In this document: positions 1 to 12,200 of the stretch, piece after piece
How the letters are laid out: every line of letters begins with the position of its first letter
How positions within the stretch are numbered: the stretch's first letter is position 1
Source of the DNA: Membranipora membranacea
Taxonomy: Eukaryota > Bryozoa > Gymnolaemata > Cheilostomatida > Membraniporidae
Assembly: GCA_914767715.1 (NCBI GenBank)
Contig: OU612072.1
Location: 19,962,001-20,026,000, forward strand
Reading direction: 5' to 3'
Length of the DNA stretch: 64,000 nucleotides
Program-made: the position numbers and the translations under genes
Notes under the pieces: generated by a model
The model's database searches: none
Told to the model about the DNA's origin: nothing
Seen by the model: the letters and a program-made list of their open reading frames with translations, nothing else

Positions 1-3
1 ATC

Positions 4-243
4 ACTGTGCAAAATCGGTTCCTATTCAGAGCTTCTTCCGAGCGGGAGAATGATTGTATAAATAGATAAAATTATACCTACATTGTATAACTACAATTGA
101 ATTGAATTCAACTACATTGAATAATTATAGTTGCATAATTTTGCCAGGAATGTTGTATAATCATTGTATAAAGTGGAATAATGAAGGTATAAACATGATT
201 ATTCAGTGTATAATCAATGAATAAGAACGGATTTTGCACAGTG
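4..243. mobile_element. MITE-like element with 26-bp terminal inverted repeats
   Basis: The left end, starting CACTGTGCAAAATC, and the right end, finishing GATTTTGCACAGTG, are inverted copies over about 26 bp with three mismatches. The 190-bp interior is AT-rich and repeats short TTGTATAA-type strings. There is no reading frame, so it would be non-autonomous. The left flank is cut off by the window edge, so the target duplication cannot be seen and the superfamily is not assigned. Confidence 0.6.
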
Positions 244-879
244 GATAGGCTGCACAGGGTTTGTTTTAAAATTCTCCACTCACTCCCTGACAGTAGTATG
301 TAGAATCTGACCAAACGAATTGAATTTGATTCGTCATAAATGATATGCTATTTAAGGGAAGAATGGTATAGCTAATTGAAAGACCCACTGTTTTCGATCT
401 AATCCTAGGCTGTTCGCTTTCCCACAGAGACAAATAACAACTCATCCCCATGCTTGCTAAGAGATATGATTGCTCATGGTCACAGTGCAATCCCAAGTGA
501 AAGTCTCTCATCATGGGAGAAAGCACATGATCAAGCAGTTGTCTTCTATAGTGATTGAAGGCACCCCTTTTGTCTTAGGCTCTTGATTACACAATGTGTG
601 TTTGGGTTTTATTTTGAGGGCAACGCAGTACTAGTTGGTTAGCCTAGTCTAAATGTCTTTACTAAGTATAATAAGATCATAAATGAGACTCTTTGGAACG
701 ACAAAGACAGAGCAAAATTTTGGATCTCATCTTGTTTGGTTTACCAGAGTCAAAAATACTAAATTTGGGGTTAGCGTACAGGGATACATACAAAGGCCTA
801 TAAATAAGTATTTATTAAACAGGGTTAAGGTCATTGAACAATGTTGTGAGAGTGAGTGACACTATTACTGAGTGAGTGG
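244..879. other. Spacer, no gene seen
   Basis: AT-rich sequence with only short unsupported open frames and no splice-consistent exon. I see no recognisable repeat here. Confidence 0.5.
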
Positions 880-1396
880 AATAGACAGTTTTCTGAGCTT
901 ATATTTATGCCTCAATTTGGAGTTGTCCTCTCTCCAGTTTGGTACTTTTAACCCACGCCGCACAGGAAAAACCTGCTGAATGAGGGTTATCTTGAAAACC
1001 GCTTATGGTAGGATTAAAATGATTTTTGATTCAGAGTCTGCACCATTGAAAACCCTGTGAGACAAGGTTTCCAAATCATTGGGGGCTTGAATGTTGATAA
1101 ATCTTAATTTTAGTGAGGAAACTCGTGGAAAATTCTGCCACATTGTCTGCAAAACAGGCAGAAAATGCTATAATTGACTATCCAAATACTAATATTATTT
1201 CCCAAAAACTATGTCCATATGAGTTTCCAATGTAGCAGATTCTGAATCAAAAATAATTGTTATCCTATTATAAGCGGTTTTCAAAATAACCCTCTTTCAG
1301 CACGTTTTTCCTATGCAGTGTGGGTTAAAAGTACCAAACTGGAGAGAGGAAAACTCCGAATTGAGGCCTAAATCAGAGCTCAGAAAACTGTCTATT
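880..1396. repeat. Fold-back element with arms of about 175 bp
   Basis: The segment from 880 to about 1053 (starting AATAGACAGTTTTCTGAGC) reappears inverted from 1396 back to about 1220, at roughly 85-90% identity by eye, around a 165-bp centre. There is no coding potential. It is a non-autonomous fold-back or MITE-type insertion. No clear target duplication was seen in the flanks. Confidence 0.7.
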
Positions 1397-1739
1397 GTTT
1401 ATAAATACAAAATTAGTAATAAATTAGGGCAAGGGGTTTTTACTTCTTGATATAGCCTAGGCCTACTAAGGGAGCAATCAATTCAATGACCGAATAAGTG
1501 AATGAGTTAGATAGATGACACTCTCCATTTCACGGGCCCATGTTAAAAGTTCTTACCATAATGGAGTTGTTACAAATATTTTCATTGTCTATTGACACTC
1601 TCCTTTTCTCGTAGAAAACAGAAGAGGAGAGTTCAGAGGTAATGCAACATAATGATGGTGGCAATCATGTACAGCCAAAGCTATTAAATTTGGTTACGTT
1701 TCTTACTACTATCTATCCATTATTATAGATAGTAGTCAC
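1397..1739. other. Spacer, no gene seen
   Basis: No exon, repeat or regulatory signal that I can support. Confidence 0.4.
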
Positions 1740-1925
1740 GCACTGCTAGTCGGTGAAAATAGTGACTATCTCTTTATCTGTGCAATTAACAGTACATGGA
1801 AACAGCTTACACTATCCTTTATCTGATCGCCAAACATGACTAGCCTCCTTTCGCCCTGCTTTAAAACTGACAGAGAAAAGCTTGCTAAAGTTTAATCAAA
1901 GTTTGCTAAAGTTTAATCATGTTTA

Positions 1926-2140
1926 GGAGTAGGAGGTGGCTCAGTTGGTAAGAGCACCGGACTTCAACACGCAAGTGTTGAAGGTCGTGGGTTCGAATCC
2001 CACTGTAGTCCATCTTCTACTGGGGATTGGTTGGTCCCCCTGGTGTGCTCCGACCTGCCTGCAAACAGAGAGCAAATTGGCGCAGATATTGCGGCCTCGC
2101 CAATAAGGCAAGGTGATAAGACATCGGATTTTGATCAACC
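1926..2140 (+). mobile_element. tRNA-derived SINE
   Basis: The head carries a pol III A box (TGGCTCAGTTGG, 1937-1948) and a perfect B box (GGTTCGAATCC, 1990-2000). Where a tRNA has its anticodon arm, there is instead a 9-bp stem with a GCAA loop: CTTCAACAC at 1962-1970 pairs with GTGTTGAAG at 1975-1983. A GC-richer, non-tRNA body follows to about 2140. The paralogous block near 7990-8005 lacks this sequence, which supports an insertion. The exact 3' end and target duplication are not clear. Confidence 0.7.
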
Positions 2141-2902
2141 TTAATCAACCTTTTAAAAATGAAAGTGACAGCTGAGCAAATTCGCAGTAACAAGCCTTAG
2201 CGTGCCTTTACAGGCAGATCGAAGTGGTATTCATGACCCGAATTAGTCTAAAGACTGCTGCGAAATAATTAATCAAGAACCTTGATCACAATATACCCCA
2301 ATCTCTACTATAGCTTCTGGAAAATGGGGTATCTCAGAAGCTTTGTTAGAACTCAGTAATATCCTTCTTGATAGCAATTTCCTGAAACATCAAATTTTCC
2401 TGAGCCAAACAAATTTCAGGGTTAAATCTGTTTCCAAAGGAACAGAACCAGGCCATAGAAATAACAGGTCCTTACCCATAGGTATGAGAGGGCTCTTTAC
2501 CTTATTCTCTCTGACATAACACACTTTGGGTACAGGGGAAACCCTGACAATTATTAATTTACTAAGGTTTTGTCACCATTGAGTTTTGTATTTAGATTGA
2601 TAATAAGGTAAAATATAGGACAACTTCAGCTTTACTACCAATGTTGCTGTGAGTTTCTAAGCAATCTATTAAGGAGTAGTAACATTTTCTAAAAAGAAAG
2701 GAAGTAGGGGTTCTAAACACTAAGTAGGGTAGCACAGCTCCCTGACTAACTCTGCCGCTGACCCCAATGTAATAAATTTTGACCAAGCATCACACAATGA
2801 ATCAATGGAATCGTGAGGTATAATTTTAAGTAGCTTCTGTCACTATAATCACTAAGGGCCCATACTGTAAAGTAATGCGACCTGGTTTTACTTGTAAGTT
2901 CA

Positions 2903-3362
2903 TTAGACACAGGAATCTTTTTTCTTGTCATACGTCTTATGATGAAGACACGAAGAAGTCAACACCAGCTCAGCATACGCTCCTCTTTTAGTCTTAGTTG
3001 GATAAACCAGCCTATTGAATGGAAGAGATACAGAAATCAGCTGACAGTTTTGAAGCTAATCTATGAAGCTTTTAATATATGTAAAACGACTAAGAGCAGG
3101 CATAGGCGGTTCAGCAGTGCTTTTCTATTTATAGTATAAAATATCTAATATTGTATCACTCACGGGGGTATCTTGGTGATGACAATGAGACTCAGAGTGG
3201 GGTATCTACTCTCCTCGATCAATCTGTGTGTGAGTCTTTTCTTTAAGTCGCAAGGCATCTCTGTGACTGTACCATTGAAGGTTACATCAGTAGACCAGAT
3301 AACTATCAGAGTATCATTCTCACAACTCAGCTTAGCCTGAGAACCAGCTTGTGGGCTGCAAT
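2903..3362 (-). CDS. Orphan copy of the last two exons of gene A
   Basis: Two exons read on the minus strand: 3362-3164 (199 nt) and 3011-2903 (109 nt, ending TAA). Lengths, phases (1 in, 2 across the intron), acceptor AGs, the GTGAGTG donor and the stop all match exons 8 and 9 of gene A (9227-9029 and 8883-8775). The first exon encodes a Cys-containing module with the motif WSTDVTF. The second encodes a basic tail that begins VYPTKTK and ends DSCV. No upstream exons of gene A are found at higher coordinates before the unrelated duplication B, so this is either a detached 3' fragment or the tail of a gene I cannot see. There is no frameshift or premature stop. Whether it is expressed is unknown. 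Confidence 0.6.
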
Positions 3363-3676
3363 CTATAAACAATTGGAATATCATGTTCATTATGGCTCAC
3401 ATTAGAATGTTCCAGACAAGAAGCTATATCAACTCAAGCCTCTATTTTGAAATAAAGATAACTATCACTCTGAAAATTGCTACACATGTACATAAATCAT
3501 CTCGAAAATGTGAAAAGGTTGGTCGTTTTCGTTGTTTTGGAAGGCGTTAATTATGATAATAAGTAATAACGAGAAAGAAAACAACTTGACTGGGGTAACA
3601 CATATCCATGTCTCGACCTCATCCAGTATTACCCTTTTAGATTTGCTACATGATACAAATCTAAAAAACCTCAATC
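3363..3676. other. Spacer, no gene seen
   Basis: Lies upstream of the orphan exons on the minus strand. It holds no exon resembling gene A exons 1-7 and no other supported feature. Confidence 0.4.
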
Positions 3677-6110
3677 TCATTAAGATTTTAGGGAGTTGTC
3701 CTCTCAGAGGAAATGAGGGTATAACTTCTTCAATCTTTTGAATAATCTGATAGAGAGAGGATGTCATTGGCATAAAAATAAGACAAGGTTTTGTCACTCA
3801 CTGCATCCCAGAGAATGCATGGCGAGGTAGGGGGTGTGGTTTGAGGAATATTATTCCTGGAAAAAAATGCCAGTTACAAATCATTCTCAGGGGTGAAGGC
3901 TACACAATGAGCTCACTCAAACTCCAGCAGCTTGTGTGATCTGACATCTATTTCTCAGCTAACCATTAAATTGATTTCAATAGAATAGAATAGATGACTA
4001 ATCGCATCATAATTATGATTAGAGCATCAATTTCACTTGTCACTGCGGGAGTTTTATTGCATTGTTGACATGAAGATGTCTTACCAATGCTAAGTTCCCA
4101 TGGCTGGGAATATAGGAAAAGTCTAGTTCTACATAACTTAATATTTCACCATTTACCGATATGCGCGCGTCATTCAACTGATAAGAGTACCAGGTGAAAC
4201 TTTCGCTTGAAATGTAGTTGATTACTGTTGGCTCAAGTATCATGGCCGATAATTCGCAATATATAACCAGACGCGTATGTTTGTGTCTCACACATGATAA
4301 AAGAATAAAATTGACCACTCACAGTAGTCACAGAGTAAGGATATACAGAGAGGACAGTTCAATGATAGTTATAGTGCCTGCGGTTTTTGATTAACTGTGG
4401 GAAAAATTTTGCACAGCTGGATGCCGAAAACTCATCTCTATATGTTATAATGGCATTTTTCTTGCAGACACCCCTACCTTTGATGGGCCATAATTCATTC
4501 TTTTTTTATCCTTAAGACTGATTTCCAAATTTGTTGGAATGATCAACCTTCAAGGTATACACCATATTGTTGTCATTTTTTGCTACGATACATAGGCTAT
4601 AAGATATCTGTGATTGTAAAATGAGTTTTATCATATAGATTTACATGTGGCCTGGGTCATTACACGGACATTTCCTAATTTTTATGACCAGAAGTCTATA
4701 TATATAATAAAACGTATTTTGAGAACATAGATAGCTCATAGCCTATGTATCCTAGCAAAAAATGACAACAATATGGTGTAAAGGCTTGAAGGTTGGACAT
4801 TCTAAAAAAGTTGGAATTCAGTCTTTAGGATAAATCCAGAATGAAATATGGCCCATCAAAGGTAGCAATGTCTGCAAGAAAAATGACATTATAACATATA
4901 GAGATAATGAGTTTTCAGCATCCAGCTGTGCACAATTTTCCCCCAGTTAATCAAAAACCGCAGGCACTATAACGATCATTAAAGTGTCCATTCTGTTCAT
5001 CCTTACTCTGTGATATAGTTGGTGAGTGTGTCTTAGCTGTCGAAGTGATGGATACATGGCAACACACACTGTGTTTTAATTTTTGGCATTAATGTGCCTA
5101 TCAATATATTTAACTCAAACATATGCTTCATCCTCTACTGAACTATGAATTGTGCTACATTATAAAATGCACTGTTCATACAATTGAATAGCAGTGGATG
5201 AACCATTGTCATCCGGCTTCATAAGGGGCACAGCTACTCTTTTTGTGGCTGCGCAACAAGCCTACAGTTTATGCGAATAAGACACTAAGGGTGGAATAGT
5301 AATATGATTCAGGATAAATTTGGCGATTAATTTGATGGGTTATATGTCTCGCGTATGGGATAAATCATGAAGGTTGAGGGTCTAAAATAGACAATGATAA
5401 GGAACAAATTGTAAAGGCACAACTCTTACGTTAATCGGTTTTAGTTTGTAAGCGAGTTGGAGAATGCAAGCAGTCACTCAGTGTAATTTTTAACATCTCT
5501 CTTTCTTGACGATATCATAAGCGAGTACTTGCAGGATAGTAATGATAAGAATGCCAAATACGCACTCTGCGGCGGGAGTACTAAACATTGGTGACGTGAG
5601 AAGGTCTTATCAATGCTAAGTACACGGAAAGTGCCCTATCAAAAGTCATGCTTGTGTCTTCTCTGACATCTGTGTAATTGATCAAGGATAACTAAATGAG
5701 CATTCTCCTAAGAGGAATAGATTCCAAGCCTGCTGGATGTTAATGCAATAGTTTTCAGAATTAATAATGATGATGAAACAAGTTGATATTCAAAGTAGTA
5801 GAATATTGGTCATGCTTGTGTCATATTCTTAACTTGAAACACTTGATGAATGTTGTTTGGAGTTTCACTTCGCTGCAACATTAGACTACATCCAGGAGTG
5901 GGCAACTCCAAATTATGTGTAGTCAAAGGGTCGAAATTTGAGATCATTTGTATCTCTGCATTTGTTCACCGCTTATGACGCGCCAAACATTCGAAAGGAG
6001 AACCTTTCACTGGATATTATTGAATACTGTTACTTGAGTTTCTCTTATCTATGTAAAGATTACAAGGTCAGTAATACAGGCAAAGTCACGTCTCATGGTC
6101 TTCTATGTTT
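3677..6110. repeat. Segmental duplication B, copy 1
   Basis: Aligns in the same orientation with about 19520-21005. Shared stretches begin at AGGGAGTTGTCCTCTCAGAG (3690 and 19533) and end at the TCACGTCTCATGGTC string. Copy 1 has two extra blocks: the fold-back insertion 4329-5012, and about 300 bp between 5655 and 5975. The block is non-coding; its open frames are not conserved between copies. Confidence 0.8.
4329..5012. mobile_element. Fold-back DNA element, ends CACAGAGTAAGGAT, 7-bp target duplication
   Basis: The left arm from 4329 and the right arm ending at 5012 are inverted copies over roughly 280 bp each. Both extremities read CACAGAGTAAGGAT inward. The flanks are CAGTAGT on the left and ATATAGT on the right. 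The matching place in duplication B copy 2 (about 20218) is uninterrupted and reads CAATAGT, which fits a 7-bp target duplication that has since drifted. There is no internal reading frame, so transposition would need an enzyme in trans. The same ends occur back to back at 36893-36922 and 42088-42117. Confidence 0.75.
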
Positions 6111-6339
6111 TCGATTGAATTAATAATTCACATTTAATTGGACATTCTTTATTATGCATCACAGAGAAGCAGCCCTCTCCCATCCAGTTTTTCGAAGTGA
6201 TTCATTATTCTCAGGGGTGTATACAACAAGTTCTCATCTCTCTCCTCTTTCTTGGCTATACCTCATTCAATTCCTAACTACATAAGCTGGCAAAGAGGGT
6301 TTGCATTATAGTTATGGTCAAAGTGTCGAATACACGTTT

Positions 6340-7780
6340 AAATGCGGAAATACTAAATATATTTGACATGAGAGGGTCTTATTAATGCTAAGTTCAAGAA
6401 ACAGTTCCCTAATAAAAGGCATACTTCTTGTTCTACCTAGGTTCTAAATATGTTACCACTTATGGCTAGATGTTTAAAACATTTGATAAGAAAACCATAA
6501 ACTGGTTATTATTGAATATTGTTGACGCAAGTTTCACTTGTCAATGTAAATATTGCAAGGTCAGTAATACAGGCAATGTCACGTCTCACGGTCTCCCATG
6601 GTTAAACATATTATCTTTAATCACGGGAGACCGTGGGACGTGACATTGCCTGTATTACTGACCTTGCAATATTTACAATACATAAAACCAGATGGCCGCT
6701 GTCTGGGTCACACAGCTGATAAGAGCACCCAGTTAACCACTAACTGCTTGTGGCTGAATATAGCTAATGTGACAGTCTCTTATCAGTGTAGTTTACATCA
6801 CACAGCAACATACACATGAGGGTTACTAACAAAGTCTGCATGAGCCTGTGAAAATATTACACACTTCTCTTACATCTAACCGCTAAATATGACTCAGCTA
6901 CTTTCTCTACTGGATCATGATTTAACTCACACCTTTTGTAAATATGAAAGGGTATCATCTTAATTACGTGTCATGTTATAGTGAATAAAATAGGATAATA
7001 TCTAGAACAGATTATTGAGCATAATGTTCCTGGTTCCCGAAAAATGCCAAAAATTAGAACAGGTGGAATTTGGCCACAGCTGATTGATTCAGCTTAGACC
7101 CGCCCTCCGTATTTAGCTTATGAGATGGTTGGTGATAACTTGCTTCCAGACAGTCATACAGGGGTTAAGGAAAATTTGACTCTACAGCAGGGGGGGGGGA
7201 AATTATTTATATCAGATGATGAGATAAATTAGAACGACACTATGTAATTGAGTAAGGAAGTCTGCATGGGGTTTATGAGGCAGGCACAGGGGACAGCCCC
7301 CAACCCTCTTATCCTACAAAACTTTTCTTTATTTTCAGAGCTCACTAGAACTTTAGTGGCACATGTCAGCCCACCGGTCTTACATGACTACCCGTCGTCT
7401 CACTTTCATACTACCTAACCTGGCAACCGCATCATATTTATAATAAGTGCGTCAAACCCTCGATTCACTGTGATAGATCTTTACATTGTTGCAAGAGATT
7501 GTCTTATCAATGCTAAGTTCAATAGGCAGTGAATTCGGTAAAGTCACACATTCTGATCTTCATAAATTATAAATACTTTACCACTTAGTGTACATGCGTC
7601 TGACTTCTGATAAGAGCACCGAGCGGGCCTTTCACTTGTTGTTTTGGAATAATATTGAGGCACATTTCTCTTATCAATGTTGTTATTGCAAGGTCAGTAA
7701 TAAAGACAACATCCCATCGCATGGTCAAATTCAACATTATTATTTATTACCAAATTGCGTCACACATCTGATAAGAGCAC
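6340..7780. repeat. Array of degenerate hairpin modules
   Basis: Repeating units pair a CTGATAAGAG string with a downstream TCTCTTATCA string 60-80 nt later. Each is followed by TATTGCAAGGTCAGTAATAC or a relative. Examples lie at 6484-6550, 6710-6790 and 7605-7680. Related units occur at 4078-4190, 13515-13780, 16190-16275 and 19915-21120. No protein is encoded. The rest of this stretch shows nothing else I can name. Confidence 0.55.
6545..6677. repeat. Near-perfect palindrome with 53-bp arms
   Basis: The arm 6545-6597 is repeated inverted at 6625-6677 with a single mismatch by eye, around a 27-nt spacer. The arm sequence belongs to the hairpin-module family, so this looks like a recent inverted duplication of one module. 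Confidence 0.9.
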
Positions 7781-9230
7781 AGTATTAACCACGCACTGCT
7801 AGTTGCTGAAAATAGTTGCTGTGACTCTCTCTTTATGAGTGCAATTAATAGAACCTTGAAATAGCACACACTATCCTCCATCTAACCACCTTACATGGCA
7901 TAGCTCCTTTCTCCCTGCTTTATAATTTGCATTGTATCATAGGCCTAAACAAATATGTTTTGCTAAAATTTAAAGATGTAGCTTCTTTTTACCAATCAAA
8001 AACTGAAAGTGACAGACAGGCAAATTCACATAAACAAGCCTAAGCGTGCCTTTACAGGCAGATCGAAGCGGTATTTATCACCCGAATTAGTCCAATGACT
8101 GCAGCGGATTCATTAATCAAGTAACTTAATCATAATATACCCTAATATCAACTATAGCTTTAGACAAATGGGGTATCTCAGAATATGTTGCTTTGTGTCA
8201 ACACAGTGATATTTTTCTTGATAGCAATTTTCCTGAAACATCAACTTTTCCGAGCCAAAACATATCTCAGGATTAAATATGATTCCACAGAACCCGACCA
8301 AAGAGATCACAGTTCCTAGGTATGAGAGGGCTCTTGACCACCCTGATTCTCTTTGACATGACGTCCATTGGGTCAGGGGAAAACACTGACAACTATCAAT
8401 TTACAATGGTTTGTGACCATCGAGTTTTGTATTTAGATTCATTATAAGGTTAAATAATATAGGTAAACATTTTTTTCCTACAATTGATTCAGATTCACGG
8501 CCAATGTTGCTGGAAAGTTTTTATGCAAATAATTAAGGAATAATCACGTGTTATAAAAAGAAAGGAAGTGAGAGTTCTAGGATTTAAGTAGGGTAGCACA
8601 GCCCGCTGACTTACCTCTGCCAATAACCCCTATGAACTAAGTTTAAATCAAGCATCATGCAATGAATCAATGTAATCGCAAGGTAGATTAATTGTGTAAG
8701 TAGCTTCTGTCATTTTAATCCCTACTAAAGGCCCATACTGTAAAGTGACGCAACCTGGTTTAACTCGTTACTTTTTAGACACAAGAATCTGTTCTCTTGT
8801 CATACTTCTTATTATGGAGACATGAAGAAGTCAGCACCAGCTCAGCGTACGCTCCTGCCTTTGTCTTTGTTGGATAGACCAGCCTACAAGATGGGAAAAC
8901 AGAATAACATCAATTGACTGTTGGGTTTGGTGTTACAGAATTATCAGAATCTGACTAGCATATCTTTTCATGACGCGTATAAAAGAAAATAAAGTGAAAT
9001 TCGGGACAACAATATTAGAATCACTCACGGAGGCGTTCTACTGATGACCACAATATTCAGTATTGGGTATCTGCTCTCTTCAAGGAGACTGTCTGTTAGT
9101 CTCTGCTTCAGTCCTTCAGGGATTTCTGTAACTGTGCCATCAAATGTTACATCAGTAGACCAGGTCACTGTCAGGCTATCATTGTCACAGCTCAGCTTTG
9201 CCATAGAACCAACCTTAGGGATGCAGTCTA
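7780..9230. repeat. Segmental duplication A, copy 2
   Basis: The counterpart of 1740-3400. It covers the 3' flank and the last two exons of gene A. It lacks the SINE of copy 1. Conservation extends well past the stop codon into non-coding DNA, so the duplication is of genomic DNA and not of a processed transcript. Confidence 0.8.
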
Positions 9231-12200
9231 CAAATCAAATTGCATACAATATGGATGGTATGGTATTAAAACATACACTGTTTGATTCTTTTTGCCTCCT
9301 CCATCATTCAACTCCTCCAAAGCCTAACTACAGGTTCAACACTGGCTTCGAGTTTGCTAGTTCTGGCTCTGAAGATTTTAACCTTTGTAATATCTATATT
9401 GCCATTTATATGCAGTTTTGACATTGTAAACAAATTGTTAGCTAGGATGAAAGGTAAATTAACCATTTGTTTCAATATTAGGTATCAACCAGTCTATAAT
9501 CATTCTTTGTGAACGTATGATAAGGTATATCCTTTGTAAATAGAAGTACTGAGGTTTAGTCTGAAGGTAACGGTCATGTTCTATGACCTTTGCTGTGTAT
9601 TTGCTAAGTGAAGATATCTGTAATGAAGCACTTACCGTGTTTACATATTTCTCTTATCTGGTTGTCATTACCATCGGCGGTGACCTTTAGAGTAGATAGC
9701 GCGACCGTATCAGTCAGTACTGTACACTTTATATTATCATACCTAGCAACGAGATCTACTCCTCTCACCAACAAGTAATCTGCAATATTATTAAACCATG
9801 GTTAATACCACTCAGGGCATGACTGTAAGAATTATGCAGGGATTTGCAGTTTTCTGTATGGTATTGGAGCTATTTTCAATAAACTGGCACTACCTTGGAA
9901 TATAATACTGGCATTAGGTATATGAAATAAATACTGCATTCTCTACCTTTGATCTCTACTTCGAGTGAACAGTTGGTATTTTTCCCTTTTATACGATAAT
10001 TGTAAACCCCCACAGGTAGTTCTAGTGTATGAGTAGTGCCATCTAGTGTGAGGTCAAGCGCTGATAACCCAGTAGAAGGAGAGGCAACTTCTCTGATTAC
10101 CTCTGGACACTCTTCATTCTTAGATATTGTACCTGGAAAATTATAAAACTCATAATGTAGGTTGAACAACATCTAGTAGATATAGGTATTGAGAAGTCAC
10201 CAATTTAGTCCTAAGAGGAACAAAAAAACACCACAATGTTCTTGGCGGTTACCAGCAGTATTTAACATATAGCCGAGGTACATTATGATACTGATAAGTT
10301 ATTAAAAGCCCAAATGGCCAGTAAGTCATATCGGATTAGGTGCTTGTGTACCGAGTTATGCAGGCCTAGATGACTGTGTCTTTGTTTTCAAGCACTAAGA
10401 TGTACGATCATGAGCGGCCAAAAATTTGAATAATATGATGAGGTATCTGTATACTCACCATTATTTATCACCAACATTTTTATGGGTGGCTTAAAATGGC
10501 TATAAATTATTTATATTTATACTCACTGTTGTTTATGACTATAATATTTATAGTGCAGTTGTCTTCATAAATCACATGACTACCGACAGCTAAACTTGTG
10601 TTTACACTTGGAGTCACCCCGACTAATGCTCGCCCCTCATCAGATGTCACAAAGACAGTCATGTTTCTGTCCTGACAAGGCACCCTAGTAGTAGTTCCTG
10701 CAGTTGAAATAAATATTGATTATTTCTGTGAGGATACTATTCAATATTATAGGAGAAAAAATAGTGTCTGGTAGACATACATTTAGTTTGGGTTCTGAGT
10801 TTAGGTACTTGTGAACCAAGTATTTGAGATGGTATAATTCATTCAACGGGCAGCAAGGTATTTTAATGGATAGCTTGAATTAATTGGCAATCAATTATTT
10901 ATATTTATACCCACCGTTATTAATGACTATAATGTTTATAGTACAGTCGCTTATATGGATCACATGTCTACCCACAGCAAATTCAGTCTGTATGTCAGGA
11001 GTTATATCCACTTGTGCTTTCTCCTCATCGGATGCCACATAGAGAGTCAAGTTTCTGTCCTGACAAGGTCTTTCGGTGGTAGTTATATGGGTAGTAGTTG
11101 ATGGTGTGGTAGTTGTAGGTATTGACATAGTTTTCGGTTTTGGATCTAAAAATAAACGAGTTTGATTTGGTTGGGTTGGTTTGAACACCCCATTCAAATA
11201 AAACAAAAATGTGGTGAAGTGGGAATTTAATATGCCCCATCCACCGATGACTGCACTGCTAGCCGGTCAGTCACATATGGAGGTATCAAAAATTCACCAT
11301 ATACTACTCTGCTTTATGATTTAATTATTTCCCATCTCCTTTTATCGAATAATCTTTTCATGTGAGGCAATAAGGTAAATCTTGTCGAATATCTACTATC
11401 TATAGAAAACCTCCAATTTTCTCTAACATGATTATCAGGCAGGGATAGGTAAAGTAATATAAATGACCAGCATGTACTTACCTATAAAATCAACTTGAGA
11501 TATCAATGTATATATAGTGTACTCACATGTAAACTGTCGGAGACTTCCGATTTGTCCGACGTAAAGAGAGTTATTAGTGATGAGCAGAGAGATGGGATCA
11601 TACAGACATCCTGAGCAGAGATGCAGTGTGGATACTCTGTCTGAGTTCATGTCTACGAGTCGGATCATGTGATTTTTCACGTCAGCCACAATCAGTGTCT
11701 GATTACCTATGAAGACGAGGTCTTGTGGCCAGTTGAATAGAGAGTTTAGTAGAGTGGTGTCTGCGTAGCCTGAGGTCCTTGGTGATCCTGAGATAAGTGT
11801 TAATATCTTTTGTCTGTATGTGATACGGTAGAGAGCGTGGTACGCTGCTATGACATACAGGTCACCGTTGTCATCCTGTGTCAGGTGTCTGATATACTGG
11901 AGTCGGTCGGACTTAACGAAAGTACCGACAGAGGCTGAATGTACGTCGACTGTCCTCACAGCCTTGTTATTCTCATCAGTGACGAAAAGCTGACTTTCAT
12001 CATTCCTGTCTCTTATTACAGACCAGGGAGCGGAGAACTGACCGGAGCGACCGTCTGTGTATCCCCGTGACTGACACTGTCCAGAGAACACAGAGGTGAG
12101 GCCTGTGTGACGGCTAATCTCTCTGAGACAGTTATTATCATTGTCAGCTGCAATTACACGCCTATTTGTGACTTGTGTGAATCCTCGGATATAGCCGAAC

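Larger units (their letters stand above)
1740..3400. repeat. Segmental duplication A, copy 1
   Basis: This block aligns by eye, in the same orientation, with about 7780-9230. It includes the two 3'-terminal exons of gene A and its downstream flank. The shared marker near 2205 and 8050 is the string GCGTGCCTTTACAGGCAGAT. Copy 1 carries a SINE (1926-2140) that copy 2 lacks, so the SINE arrived after the duplication, or was lost from copy 2. Confidence 0.8.

Noticed and set aside
1926-2010. Functional tRNA gene
   Set aside because: The boxes are good, but the anticodon arm is replaced by a 9-bp stem with a GCAA loop and the acceptor ends do not pair, so it fits a SINE head instead.
4040-4318. 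92-codon minus-strand gene
   Set aside because: Lies in segmental duplication B, and the frame is not kept in the other copy.
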